From: a bacterium
GTDB lineage: Bacteria; CLD3; SB21
DNA: 64,000 nt
Direction of reading: 5' to 3'
Assembly: GCA_013360215.1 (NCBI GenBank)
Contig: JABWCP010000012.1
Coordinates: forward strand, 19,530 to 83,529
The stretch's first letter is position 1; the number at the start of each line of letters is the position of its first letter. Position numbers and translations under genes: made by a program. The notes beneath the pieces were generated by a model that saw only the letters and a program-made list of their open reading frames with translations, did not search any database and was not told the origin of the DNA. This document shows positions 17,929 to 26,825 of the stretch, piece by piece.

Positions 17929-18303
17929 TTATTTCAACGCTTCGGCAATTACGCTTTTCATCATCTTGATTTCAAACGGTTTTTCGATATAGCGGTATGC
18001 GCCAAAACTCAGCGCTTCCTCTTTTTTTTCATCCGAACCGTATGCCGTCATGATAATCACATGCGTCTGCGGGCGTTCTTTTTTTACGCGTTTGAGCAAT
18101 TCGATCCCGCTGATGCCGGGCATGGTAATATCCGTCAATATCAGATCAAACGGATGTTCGGCAAATTTTTCCCACGCTTCGGTACCGGAGGAAGCTGTCA
18201 CGACTTCGTAATTTTCTTTAGATATGATAAAACTCTGGTAGAGACTAAACGTAAGCGTCTCTTCGTCATCTACAATCAAAATTCGCTTTAAAGTACCCGA
18301 CAT
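17929..18303 (-). CDS. Stand-alone CheY-like response regulator
   Basis: 124 residues, a single receiver domain with no output domain. Conserved residues are present: acidic pair Asp12/Asp13, phospho-acceptor Asp58 (LTDITMPG), Thr86 (MTAYG) and Lys108 (EKPF). It is the first gene of the seven-gene operon that ends with mglA. With no DNA-binding or enzyme part it should work by binding a partner, most likely a DUF4388 or roadblock protein encoded just downstream. No cognate histidine kinase is adjacent. Confidence 0.92.
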   Translation of the reverse strand: MSGTLKRILIVDDEETLTFSLYQSFIISKENYEVVTASSGTEAWEKFAEHPFDLILTDITMPGISGIELLKRVKKERPQTHVIIMTAYGSDEKKEEALSFGAYRYIEKPFEIKMMKSVIAEALK

Positions 18304-18719
18304 AAGGCCTCAGATTGCCATTGAAAAAAACATTTGTTTTAATAATTACAAAACCGAACTGCATCGGTTTAACAGACACCATACGCTTAATAATTTGAAA
18401 TTTTATGTTTGTGACCGATGATTGGAATCTTTACTGCAATGAATTGCGTAATGATTATTCGGGTATTCTTTCAGACTTTCAAATTACAAGATAAATTAAA
18501 TAGCGGGGAAATATATGAAAAGCGAATGGAGATTGTCAATTGAAAAGATATGCTTCGTGAAGAATTTTCAAGACTTTAGCATCGTTTTAAGACAAAGAAA
18601 CTCCTTTACTTTTTATTTTTAGCTGTGTATTTTCCCAAAATTTTGATATACCTGACTTATATTGGTTGTATATAGTTTCGGGTATCGTTGAGGGTGTCAT
18701 CCAATAACCGGAGCAGGGC
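18304..18719. other. Divergent intergenic region, 416 bases
   Basis: Lies between the signalling operon (leftward) and the alpha-oxoamine synthase gene (rightward), so it must hold both promoters. It is AT-rich. I can see a short inverted repeat AAACCGA/TCGGTTT (about 18352-18371) close to the leftward start, and a weak promoter for the rightward gene. A 35-codon open frame at 18515-18622 with a GGGGA upstream is possible but has no other support. No RNA gene recognised. Confidence 0.5.
18643..18671 (+). promoter_or_regulatory. Possible promoter of the alpha-oxoamine synthase gene
   Basis: TTGATA (18643-18648), 17 bases, TTGTAT (18666-18671); an alternative -10 TATATA starts three bases later. 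Moderate match only. Confidence 0.35.
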
Positions 18720-19973
18720 ATGAGTACGTGGTTAGTCGAAAAATGTAAACCGTTTTCTAACTTTGTCGAAGATATTAAGGCCAAAGGCTTATACAGTTAC
18801 TTTACGGAACTGGAACGCACCGGCACATATATCACCGTCAAAGGTCAAAATCTCGTCAATTTTTCATCCAACGATTATTTGGGTCTTACGCATGATCCGC
18901 GTGTGATCGAAGAGGCACGCAAAGCGCTGGATATTTACGGGTCGGGACTCTGCGGATCCCGCTATGTCGTCGGCACGACCATCGAACATACGCGCTTGGA
19001 AGAAAAAATTGCCGACTGGAAGCAAAAAGAAAATTGCATTGTATTTAGTACCGGTTATCAGACTTTGCTTGGCACCGTATCGGCCATGCTGGTCAAAGCC
19101 GATGATTCGATCGAAGATAATATTGTGCTGGCCATTGACAAACTGAGCCACGCCTGTATCCTTGACGGATGCGCGCTGGCCGTAGGAACCCACATGACGC
19201 GCGGCGGAAGTACCAAAAATCTGGACGGACAGATACGGTATTTTCGACACAATGATCCGGGAAGCCTAGAGTCCATCGTTGAGTCCAGTGTCAAACGCGG
19301 TAAAAATGTGATGATCATTGTAGAAGGTGTTTACAGTATGGACGGCGACATTTGTCGTCTTCCGGATTTTGTCAATATTGCCAACAAATACGATGCGTGT
19401 ATCGCCGTAGATGACGCCCATGGCACCGGTGTTTTGGGTAAAACCGGACGCGGCACGGGTGAACACTTCGGCATGGACAAAGATATTGATCTGCTGATGG
19501 GCACCTTCAGCAAAGCCCTAGGCGGCGTCGGAGGCTTTGTGTGTGGCCAGCGCGATGTGATTTCCCACATCAAACATAAAGCCCGCAGCCTCATCTTCTC
19601 CGCCGCATCCCCCGTCTCCAATATCGTTTCCGTATCCAAAATCATAGACATCATTCGTTCTGAACCCGAGCATCTTCAAAATCTGCGCGTCAACGAGTCG
19701 TACTTCAAATCCAAACTCAAAGAATTCGGATTTAACTACGGCGACAGTGAAACACCGATCGTACCGATCATCATCGGTGACTCGGAAAAAACGATGTACA
19801 TTTCCAAAAAATTGTACGAGAACAATATTCTCATGCTGCCGATGATTTTCCCTGCCGTTGCGCGCGGCCAGGAACGTCTTCGCTGTACGATCAGCGCCAA
19901 ACATACGCGCCAGGATTTAGATCACGCCTTGGACGTGCTCTACACGGAAGGTAAAAAAATCGGCGTTATCTGA
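18720..19973 (+). CDS. PLP-dependent alpha-oxoamine synthase (serine palmitoyltransferase / KBL / BioF family)
   Basis: Condenses an amino acid with an acyl-CoA, releasing CO2. Family features: NDYLGL (51-56), GSGLCGSR (75-81), LSHACILDG with stacking His144, the cofactor Asp231 and His234 in DDAHGTG, and Schiff-base Lys265 in TFSKALGG. An N-terminal extension of about 40 residues precedes the fold. Members with this length (417) and N-terminus in FCB bacteria are often serine palmitoyltransferase-like or involved in sulfonolipid/sphingolipid synthesis, but glycine C-acetyltransferase and 8-amino-7-oxononanoate synthase cannot be excluded from sequence alone. No bio or tdh gene is adjacent, which slightly favours a lipid role. 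A ribosome site GGAG lies 8 bases before the ATG; a terminator follows. Confidence 0.85.
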   Translation: MSTWLVEKCKPFSNFVEDIKAKGLYSYFTELERTGTYITVKGQNLVNFSSNDYLGLTHDPRVIEEARKALDIYGSGLCGSRYVVGTTIEHTRLEEKIADWKQKENCIVFSTGYQTLLGTVSAMLVKADDSIEDNIVLAIDKLSHACILDGCALAVGTHMTRGGSTKNLDGQIRYFRHNDPGSLESIVESSVKRGKNVMIIVEGVYSMDGDICRLPDFVNIANKYDACIAVDDAHGTGVLGKTGRGTGEHFGMDKDIDLLMGTFSKALGGVGGFVCGQRDVISHIKHKARSLIFSAASPVSNIVSVSKIIDIIRSEPEHLQNLRVNESYFKSKLKEFGFNYGDSETPIVPIIIGDSEKTMYISKKLYENNILMLPMIFPAVARGQERLRCTISAKHTRQDLDHALDVLYTEGKKIGVI

Positions 19974-19995
19974 TATAAAGCAACCTCCATTTTTT

Positions 19996-20030
19996 AAAAC
20001 CCTGCAAGCTTTGGCATGCAGGGTTTTTTT
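19996..20030 (+). terminator. Rho-independent terminator
   Basis: AAAACCCTGCA / TGCAGGGTTTT stem (11 bp), 10-base loop, seven Ts. It closes the alpha-oxoamine synthase transcript. Confidence 0.9.
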
Positions 20031-20124
20031 GTGTTCGGCCATTTTCATACGCCAATTCCCTTGATTCCCCCTATTTGCTTCTCTATATTCAAAACAATCG
20101 TTTTTTACGGCGGTACGCGGCACC

Positions 20125-21867
20125 ATGACAAAAAAATCGGTCGGTAATTTTATCCTCGTCCTGCATACGCATCTACCCTATGTGCTGCATCATGGTCAAT
20201 GGCCGCATGGCATGGAGTGGCTTTATGAAGCCGCGTCCGAAACTTATATTCCGCTGCTCAATGCCCTGAATGCATTGCAAAACGAAGGCCGCCGGCCGCG
20301 CCTTACCATCAGCATGACTCCGGTCATTACCGAACAACTTGCGAGCGAAGCGTTTAAAAAAGAATTTGTCGCTTTTTTGTACGATGAGATTGAACGCGCC
20401 CGCACGGATATGGTGTCTTTTGAAAAAAGTCCGACGGAGAAAAAGTTAGTTTCGCTGGCGGAATATTGGTTGGATTTTTATCAAAATACGCTCAAAGATT
20501 TTACACTCACATACCGCCATGATTTAATCGGCGCGTTTCGCACCTTACAGGATCAAGGCGTACTTGATATCATCACCTGCGGTGCTACCCACGGATATTT
20601 TCCTCTCCTCGGTACCGATGCCAATATCCACGCGCAAATCCGAATGGCCGTCGTGACACATGAAAAATATTTTGGTCGTAAACCGCGCGGAATATGGCTT
20701 CCGGAATGCGCCTATCGCCCCCGGTATGTATGGACACCGCCCGTGGCTTCGGCGCTTGGCTCCGAGCCGCGTCTTCGTAAAGGTATCGAGGAAATACTGG
20801 ACGCTAACGGTTTGGAATATTTTATCGTTGATTCCTCGCTCGTCGAGCCGGGTCGGGCCGTACCGATGTACATGGGACGGTTTGAAAATCTACGCAAACT
20901 GATGATGCGTTTGGCCAGTGAAAATCGCCCGATACCTAAAGCGGATTTTCTGCAATCGGTATATGATGTCTATAAAACCAAATCATCGTACGACGCACCC
21001 GGTAATCCCGTTTCCATTTTTGCAAGGGATATGGAAACATCCATGCAGGTTTGGTCCAGTGAACAAGGTTATCCCGGCGGCGAATGGTATTTGGATTTCC
21101 ATAAAAAGCACGAGCAAAGCGGACACCGCTACTGGCGCGTCACCAGTCTTGAGGCCGATCTCGGTCTAAAAGCACCATACGAGCCTCAAAAAATCCAATC
21201 GGCCATCGCCGATGATGCACAGCATTTTGTGCAAGCCGTGCGTCAGGCACTCACTCGATTTAAAACAAAACACGGATACGAAGGCACGCTTACCGCTCCT
21301 TTCGATTCCGAGCTTTTCGGGCATTGGTGGTTTGAAGGTCCCGGTTTTCTCAAAACCATCTTCGAACTGATGGATGACGATCCCGCAATCCAAACTATGC
21401 ATTGCGCCGAATCGTTGGATCAGAATCCGCCTGAAAAAATCATCGCTATTCCGGAAGGCAGTTGGGGTGCGGGCGGCAACCACTATGTGTGGTTTAATCA
21501 TGAGGTGGATTGGATGTGGCCTTTTATCTACAATGACGAAGCGGCTATGCGCGATCATGTGCAGCGATGGAACAATAATACCGATCCCGAATGGACCGCG
21601 ATCATCAAACAAATGGTGCGCGAACTTTTTCTTCTCGAATCTTCCGATTGGCCTTTTTTGATCAGCACGCAGTCGGCGATAGATTATGCGACCGAGCGCT
21701 TTATGGAACATCATACTGCTTTTGAAAAATTAGCACGTCTGTCCGAATATCATTGTAACGGTTCTGCATTGCATCCGGACGACCGCGCCTGGTTACGCGA
21801 AATCACATCGCAAGATCACATTTTTGATGATGCGCTGATTGATCCGAATTGGTTTTTGAACGATTGA
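20125..21867 (+). CDS. GH57-family 1,4-alpha-glucan branching enzyme
   Basis: A cytoplasmic glycogen-branching enzyme of glycoside hydrolase family 57 (580 residues), unrelated to the GH13 GlgB type. The N-terminus has the GH57 signature LHTHLPYV (13-20); the nucleophile region GIWLPECAY gives Glu194 and the acid/base region APFDSELFGHWW gives Asp394, both in the order seen in characterised GH57 branching enzymes. The C-terminal helical part with many Trp residues (about 430-580) matches the DUF1957 region of the family. The enzyme would make alpha-1,6 branches in storage glucan. No other glycogen gene is adjacent, although the subtilase at 29292 carries a glycogen-binding-type domain. Confidence 0.88.
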   Translation: MTKKSVGNFILVLHTHLPYVLHHGQWPHGMEWLYEAASETYIPLLNALNALQNEGRRPRLTISMTPVITEQLASEAFKKEFVAFLYDEIERARTDMVSFEKSPTEKKLVSLAEYWLDFYQNTLKDFTLTYRHDLIGAFRTLQDQGVLDIITCGATHGYFPLLGTDANIHAQIRMAVVTHEKYFGRKPRGIWLPECAYRPRYVWTPPVASALGSEPRLRKGIEEILDANGLEYFIVDSSLVEPGRAVPMYMGRFENLRKLMMRLASENRPIPKADFLQSVYDVYKTKSSYDAPGNPVSIFARDMETSMQVWSSEQGYPGGEWYLDFHKKHEQSGHRYWRVTSLEADLGLKAPYEPQKIQSAIADDAQHFVQAVRQALTRFKTKHGYEGTLTAPFDSELFGHWWFEGPGFLKTIFELMDDDPAIQTMHCAESLDQNPPEKIIAIPEGSWGAGGNHYVWFNHEVDWMWPFIYNDEAAMRDHVQRWNNNTDPEWTAIIKQMVRELFLLESSDWPFLISTQSAIDYATERFMEHHTAFEKLARLSEYHCNGSALHPDDRAWLREITSQDHIFDDALIDPNWFLND

Positions 21868-21911
21868 CTTTTTCCGCTTATTTTTCCTACTCAACAAACA
21901 CCGGAGGTGTT

Positions 21912-22325
21912 ATGAAAAATTCCCGGATTTTAGTTTTATTTTGTTTGCCGCTCATGACCACGGCCATCCATGCACAATCGGACCCTTTCACAGGTTCCTA
22001 CACCGGCAAAGGATTTCGCCCCGGCGAAAAATATACGGAAAAACCAAGTTATGTGATCGATGTGACGATCGAAAAAACCGGCGATTATTATATGGTACGT
22101 TGGTTTGAAAACGGTAATCTCTCGTATTACGGGCTCGGCATTCACATTGATAATGTTCTTTCTGTCAGTTATGTATCCGTGGATAAATCCATTTACGGAA
22201 CGGTATCGTATAAAGATTTTAAAAAAGATAAAGGTTATCTCGTCGGCGCATGGTGTATCGCGCCCATGGATCCCGACGCCGTCGGTAACGGAAAAAACGG
22301 AATGGAAGTCCTCTGGCCCAAATAA
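21912..22325 (+). CDS. Secreted protein of unknown function
   Basis: 137 residues with a clear signal peptide (MKNSRILVLF to about IHAQ at residue 20). The mature part is mainly beta-strand (repeated Tyr/Gly-rich segments such as FTGSYTGKGF and YYMVRWFENG) and looks like a small lipocalin-like or fibronectin-binding-like barrel; no family is recognised with certainty. The ATG at 21912 is chosen because GGAGGTGTT stands directly before it; an in-frame ATG at 21849 would overlap the branching enzyme gene and add 21 residues without signal-peptide character. Confidence 0.7.
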   Translation: MKNSRILVLFCLPLMTTAIHAQSDPFTGSYTGKGFRPGEKYTEKPSYVIDVTIEKTGDYYMVRWFENGNLSYYGLGIHIDNVLSVSYVSVDKSIYGTVSYKDFKKDKGYLVGAWCIAPMDPDAVGNGKNGMEVLWPK

Positions 22326-22429
22326 AGTCCTCGTGAATGGCTTGAAATTCAGATTTTTTGAGTTTATCTTGCCGCGTTCGGATAAAACACACGGAATATA
22401 AATCGTCCCATAAATTAAAGGAGTTTTTT

Positions 22430-22891
22430 ATGAAAAAATGGATGATGATTGCAGCACTGATCACTGCATTTACATTTTCTCAAAATGCCAACGCTCAATT
22501 ACCTGTTAAAATGGGACCGCGCGCAGGCGTCAATATCGGTGACGGCGGCGATTATTTTGTCGGCGGACATATCGAAGTCAGTTTGCCGGTATTACCTTTG
22601 ACCTTCGTTCCGAATGCCGAATACGTCTTCGTAGATAACGCGACAAACATCCATACCGGTGCGGATGTACAATATACATTCATCGGTGTCGGCGTGGCAA
22701 AACTGGTTGCAGGCGGCGGGTATACTTTTCAATACGCCAAACCTAAAGGTGTTGATGCCAGCACCAACAGTGGATTTAACTTGCAATTCGGCGCAAAGGC
22801 CAGCCTAGGTGTGAGTGCGTTTGGATTGATTCGCACAACAAATATTGACGGTAGTTGGGTGAAGTCCATGGTTCTTGGCGTGACGTTTTAA
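22430..22891 (+). CDS. Small outer-membrane beta-barrel-like protein
   Basis: 153 residues with a signal peptide ending at NANAQ (about residue 22). The mature part starts KMGPRAGVNIGD and has alternating hydrophobic strands ending in VKSMVLGVTF, with terminal Phe, as in eight-stranded outer-membrane barrels. A strong AAAGGAG lies 7 bases before the ATG. Function unknown. It follows the previous secreted protein by 104 bases and is followed by the acyl-CoA dehydrogenase after 28 bases. Confidence 0.7.
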   Translation: MKKWMMIAALITAFTFSQNANAQLPVKMGPRAGVNIGDGGDYFVGGHIEVSLPVLPLTFVPNAEYVFVDNATNIHTGADVQYTFIGVGVAKLVAGGGYTFQYAKPKGVDASTNSGFNLQFGAKASLGVSAFGLIRTTNIDGSWVKSMVLGVTF

Positions 22892-22919
22892 TTTTAAGTG
22901 AATGCATACAAGGAGTTTT

Positions 22920-24092
22920 ATGGCTGGAAAGTTTAAGAATGTAGATTATTATGATATGGATACGCTGCTCTCCGACGAAGAACGGATGACGCGTGATACG
23001 GTTCGGGATTTTGTGGATGACAAAATCCTGCCCATCATCGAAGAGCATAACCGTAACGGCACGTTTCCTATGCATCTGGTAAAAGAGATGGCCGACCTCG
23101 GTGTTTTTGGAGCCAATCTGCCAGAGAAATACGGTTGTGCCGGCATGAACAATGTCGCGTACGGACTTATCATGCAGGAGCTGGAACGCGGTGACAGCGG
23201 GGTGCGCAGTTTTGCATCGGTGCAGGGCGCGCTCGTAATGTATCCGATCTACGCCTACGGTTCCGAAGAACAAAAAAACTATTGGTTACCTAAACTGGCT
23301 AAGGGTGAAAAAATCGGATGCTTCGGTCTGACTGAACCTGATAACGGCTCCGATCCCGGCGGTATGAAAACTAAAGCCGTCAAAGACGGAAAGCACTATA
23401 TCCTCAATGGCGCCAAGATGTGGATCACCAATGGCACGGTTTCCGATGTGGCCGTTGTCTGGGCGAAATTGGATGGTGTGGTGCGCGGCTTCCTCGTAGA
23501 AAAAGGAACGCCGGGATTTACAGCACCGGAAATGAAAGGTAAGTTTTCATTACGCGCATCCGTTACAAGCGAACTTGTACTTCAGGATGTTCGCATTCCT
23601 GAAGAAAATATTTTACCTAACGGCTCCGGCCTCAAAGCGCCTCTCGGATGTCTTACCCAAGCGCGTTACGGTATCGCGTGGGGTGCACTCGGTGCCGCGA
23701 TGGCGTGCTTTGATTCGTCCGTTCGTTACGCTAAAGAACGTATCCAATTCGATAAGCCCATCGGCAGCTTCCAGTTGGTACAGGAAAAATTGGCTTATAT
23801 GATTACTGAAATCACCAAAGGCCAACTTTTGGTATTGCAACTGGGTCGCCTGAAAGACAGCAACAAGATGAAATTCCATCAGGTTTCGATGGCCAAACGC
23901 AATAACGTGTATATCGCCCTTGAGATAGCCCGGATGGCGCGCGATCTGCATGGCGCTAACGGTATCATCGACGAATATCCGATCATACGCCATATGATGA
24001 ATCTCGAATCCGTGAAAACCTACGAAGGTACGCACGACATTCATACGTTGATCATCGGCGAAAGCGTGACGGGCATTCCGGCTTATAAGTAG
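22920..24092 (+). CDS. Acyl-CoA dehydrogenase, glutaryl-CoA dehydrogenase-like
   Basis: A flavin-dependent dehydrogenase of 390 residues. Signatures include CFGLTEPDNGSDPGGM (FAD/substrate contact), KMWITNG, and the catalytic-base region KTYEGTHDIHTLIIG, where the glutamate of YEGTHDIH matches the active base of glutaryl-CoA and related dehydrogenases. The Arg-containing loop (GVRSFASVQG) also fits the glutaryl-CoA subgroup. It would take part in lysine/tryptophan or aromatic acid breakdown, or more generally acyl-CoA oxidation, passing electrons to ETF. The ATG at 22920 follows AAGGAG at good distance; the ATG 18 bases upstream does not. A strong terminator follows. Confidence 0.88.
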   Translation: MAGKFKNVDYYDMDTLLSDEERMTRDTVRDFVDDKILPIIEEHNRNGTFPMHLVKEMADLGVFGANLPEKYGCAGMNNVAYGLIMQELERGDSGVRSFASVQGALVMYPIYAYGSEEQKNYWLPKLAKGEKIGCFGLTEPDNGSDPGGMKTKAVKDGKHYILNGAKMWITNGTVSDVAVVWAKLDGVVRGFLVEKGTPGFTAPEMKGKFSLRASVTSELVLQDVRIPEENILPNGSGLKAPLGCLTQARYGIAWGALGAAMACFDSSVRYAKERIQFDKPIGSFQLVQEKLAYMITEITKGQLLVLQLGRLKDSNKMKFHQVSMAKRNNVYIALEIARMARDLHGANGIIDEYPIIRHMMNLESVKTYEGTHDIHTLIIGESVTGIPAYK

Positions 24093-24105
24093 TACTCATT
24101 TCACA

Positions 24106-24154
24106 GCCGCAGCATAGTTTTCGTATTGCATCGAGATTATGCTGCGGCTTTTTT
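24106..24154 (+). terminator. Rho-independent terminator
   Basis: GCCGCAGCATA / TATGCTGCGGC stem (11 bp) with a 21-base loop, followed by six Ts. Ends the acyl-CoA dehydrogenase transcript. Confidence 0.88.
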
Positions 24155-24217
24155 ATTTTCAAAGTAACCGATCGTCATTTCCCGCGTATATTGTAAAGAT
24201 CAATTTCGGAAATACTC

Positions 24218-24658
24218 ATGAAAATCTGTCCTAACTGCACGACCAACAATCTTGACACGTCGGCCTACTGTGTCAGTTGCGGCGCGGAACTGACAATGCC
24301 TGTTAAAGAAGAACCTGCGCGCGAATCCCGATTTCCCAAAGACCATATCACACATCGCGAAGATCATCCGGCCAGCGGTATGGCAAAACTCGCCATGACG
24401 CTCGGATTGATTTCGTTGTTTTTTGTTTTTTTTGCAGTGATTTGTGCGCCGCTGCCGGGGATCATGGCTATCATCATCGGAAACAATGAACTCAAAAAAC
24501 TGCGCGGTGAAAGATATTCGACCAACGGCGAAACATATTGCCAGATCGGCATTTGGTCGGGTTGGATTTCTACTGCCATCGGCATACTGCTTATTGCCAT
24601 CGGCGGGATCGCGACGATTTGGCTTGTCAATTGGTTTATCGAAGCTTTTACACGTTAA
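24218..24658 (+). CDS. Zinc-ribbon plus DUF4190 membrane protein
   Basis: 146 residues. It begins with a zinc ribbon (CPNCTTNN then CVSCG; four cysteines in two pairs) of about 25 residues, then a short charged linker, then two hydrophobic helices with the DUF4190 pattern (AKLAMTLGLISLFF, LPGIMAIIIGNNELK, CQIGIWSGWISTAIG). Such proteins are small membrane proteins with unknown function; the zinc ribbon should face the cytoplasm. It is probably co-transcribed with the following membrane protein (39-base gap). Confidence 0.75.
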   Translation: MKICPNCTTNNLDTSAYCVSCGAELTMPVKEEPARESRFPKDHITHREDHPASGMAKLAMTLGLISLFFVFFAVICAPLPGIMAIIIGNNELKKLRGERYSTNGETYCQIGIWSGWISTAIGILLIAIGGIATIWLVNWFIEAFTR

Positions 24659-24697
24659 TAAGTATTCTTCGTATTCAGATTTTTTAGAGGAGCAGAC

Positions 24698-25351
24698 ATG
24701 TTCATCGGACATTTTGCGACGGGATTTATTTCCAAAAAATGGATGCCGCATATTTCACTTCCCGTGCTTTTTATCACCGTACAATGGCCGGACTTGATAT
24801 GGCCTGCCATGCTTTTATTGGGATGGGAATCGGTACGCATCGAACCCGGCAATACGGTAATGACGCCGCTGGCATTTGATCACTATCCGTACTCGCACAG
24901 CCTCATGACCAATCTTCTCGTTGCATCTCTATTTGCTCTCTGGGCGCTACGGCGATATCGCGATCAACGCGTAGCCGCTTTACTTTTTATCACGGCATGT
25001 AGTCACTGGATTTTGGATTTTGTAACGCACCGACCGGATTTACCGCTTTCGCCGGGCAGTTCGCAAATGTTTGGTCTCGGCTGGTGGAATATTCCTCCGG
25101 TTGCTGTCGTTGCAGAGTTGGCATTAATGGCTGCGGGAATTTTTATCTATCATCGCACAACCCGAGCAACCGGAAAAACAGGCGTATGGGCGTTTTGGGG
25201 TTTGATCGCTTTTCTTATGATCATTCATACAGGAAATCTCCTCGGTCCTCCGCCGCCAAATATTACAGGCATAGCACTGGCCGGGAACCTGATGTGGTTA
25301 TTTGTACTGTGGGCGTATTGGATCGAAAAAAATCGCACCGTAATCAAATAA
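24698..25351 (+). CDS. Membrane protein, YdjM/DUF457-like metal-dependent hydrolase type
   Basis: 217 residues with about six hydrophobic helices. Polar residues typical of the membrane-bound hydrolase family are spaced across the first half: His5 (FIGHFATG), Asp (QWPDLIWP), His-Ser (YSHSLMTN) and HWILDFVTH, which could bind a metal. Similar proteins include YdjM/YbcI, whose biochemical role is still uncertain. The ATG has GAGGAG 6 bases upstream. Confidence 0.65.
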   Translation: MFIGHFATGFISKKWMPHISLPVLFITVQWPDLIWPAMLLLGWESVRIEPGNTVMTPLAFDHYPYSHSLMTNLLVASLFALWALRRYRDQRVAALLFITACSHWILDFVTHRPDLPLSPGSSQMFGLGWWNIPPVAVVAELALMAAGIFIYHRTTRATGKTGVWAFWGLIAFLMIIHTGNLLGPPPPNITGIALAGNLMWLFVLWAYWIEKNRTVIK

Positions 25352-25385
25352 ATTACCATTATCGTTTAACTACAGGATCAGCCGT

Positions 25386-26765
25386 ATGAAACAATGGTTT
25401 TGTGTTTTTTTGATCATCATGGTCGCATCATGCCAAAAACCAGCTCCGAAACAACCGGATGTCAAACATTTGGAACCGGCCGCGATGGCTTTGATGAAAC
25501 AAGGTTTGAATGATCTACACGCATACACGATGTTATCCGAACTTACGACGAAAGCGCCCAAAAGACTGAGCGGTTCCGCAATGGCGGACAGCGCCGTTGC
25601 GTGGGGCGAACGTACGATGAAAAATCTCGGATTTGAAAATGTTCGTTTGGAACCCGTAATGGTACCGCATTGGGTACGCGGACCTGTCGAAGAAGCCTTT
25701 ATCACATCAACCGCACCCTCTCAAAAACTCAATATCTGTGCGCTGGGCGGCAGTATCGCCACACCTAAAGAAGGCATCGAGTCCGAAATCATCGAAGTGA
25801 AAAGCCTTCAAGAAGTGCGTACGCTTGGTGACAAAGTGAAAGGCAAAATTGTATTTTACAATCGCCCGTTTGATAAAACGTTATTTGCTCCTTTTGAGGC
25901 CTACGGCGGCGCGGTAGATCAACGCGGATACGGCGCGGTCGAAGCGGCCCGTTTCGGAGCCGCCGCAGTACTGGTTCGCTCCATGACCAATCGGATTGAT
26001 ACCTATCCGCACACCGGCGCGATGCGTTACAACGATTCCATTCCGAAAATTCCGGCCGCCGCGATCAGCACGCTGGATGCCAATAACCTCAGCGCTATGC
26101 TGACCAAAGGACAACCGGTAAAAGTGCGGATGAAACTCACATGCGAAACGTTGGCTGATAAGCTGTCGTACAATGTCATCGGTGAAATTCGCGGAACGGA
26201 AAAACCGGAAGAAGTGATCGTGATCGGCGGGCATCTTGACAGTTGGGATAAAGGTACAGGTGCACACGATGACGGCGCCGGGATCGTACACTCTATCGAA
26301 GCGTTGCGGTTGATGAAGGCTACCGGCCTTTTACCCAAACGCACCGTTCGTGTCGTATTATTTATGAACGAAGAAAACGGCGTCCGCGGCGGTAAGGGTT
26401 ATGCGGCGGTTGAGCGGCCAAACGAAAAACATATTGCCGCTTTGGAATCCGACGGCGGTGGGCATGCACCGCGCGGCTTTGGCGTAGAAGCTGATTCCGT
26501 AAAACTACCGCGGATTACACGATTTGAATCGCTCCTCAAAATCATAGATGCCGATCGCGTCGGGCCCGGGCACGGCGGAACCGATATCGAACCTTTGGGT
26601 AAAACCGGTGTACCGTGTATCGGACTTCATCCCGATCCCCAACGTTATTTTGATTACCATCACTCCGATCACGATACGATCGACAAAGTACATGATCGCG
26701 AACTCGAACTTGGAGCTATTGCCATGGCGATTCTAACTTACGCCATCGCGTTTGAAGGCATTTAA
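25386..26765 (+). CDS. M28-family metallopeptidase lipoprotein (carboxypeptidase Q-like)
   Basis: 459 residues. The N-terminus is a lipoprotein signal with lipobox VASC. The peptidase domain has the M28 metal-binding set: His283 and Asp285 in GGHLDSWD, Asp295 in GAHDDGAG, the catalytic/ligand glutamates in MNEENG, Asp in ESDGGG, and the final His in DYHHSDHDT. A PA-type insertion domain occupies about residues 115-265. The order matches carboxypeptidase Q-like aminopeptidases, which trim small peptides in the periplasm or outside the cell. It starts 34 bases after the preceding gene. Confidence 0.88.
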   Translation: MKQWFCVFLIIMVASCQKPAPKQPDVKHLEPAAMALMKQGLNDLHAYTMLSELTTKAPKRLSGSAMADSAVAWGERTMKNLGFENVRLEPVMVPHWVRGPVEEAFITSTAPSQKLNICALGGSIATPKEGIESEIIEVKSLQEVRTLGDKVKGKIVFYNRPFDKTLFAPFEAYGGAVDQRGYGAVEAARFGAAAVLVRSMTNRIDTYPHTGAMRYNDSIPKIPAAAISTLDANNLSAMLTKGQPVKVRMKLTCETLADKLSYNVIGEIRGTEKPEEVIVIGGHLDSWDKGTGAHDDGAGIVHSIEALRLMKATGLLPKRTVRVVLFMNEENGVRGGKGYAAVERPNEKHIAALESDGGGHAPRGFGVEADSVKLPRITRFESLLKIIDADRVGPGHGGTDIEPLGKTGVPCIGLHPDPQRYFDYHHSDHDTIDKVHDRELELGAIAMAILTYAIAFEGI

Positions 26766-26825
26766 AAAACTTGCAGTATCAAAAAGAAGAAACTACCACG
26801 ATATGCTTAAGGTCGTTTTTATCGC

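Noticed and set aside
18515-18622. Possible 35-codon small gene in the divergent gap, with GGGGA upstream
   Set aside because: No recognised similarity, biased composition, and no promoter or terminator of its own; likely chance in AT-rich DNA.
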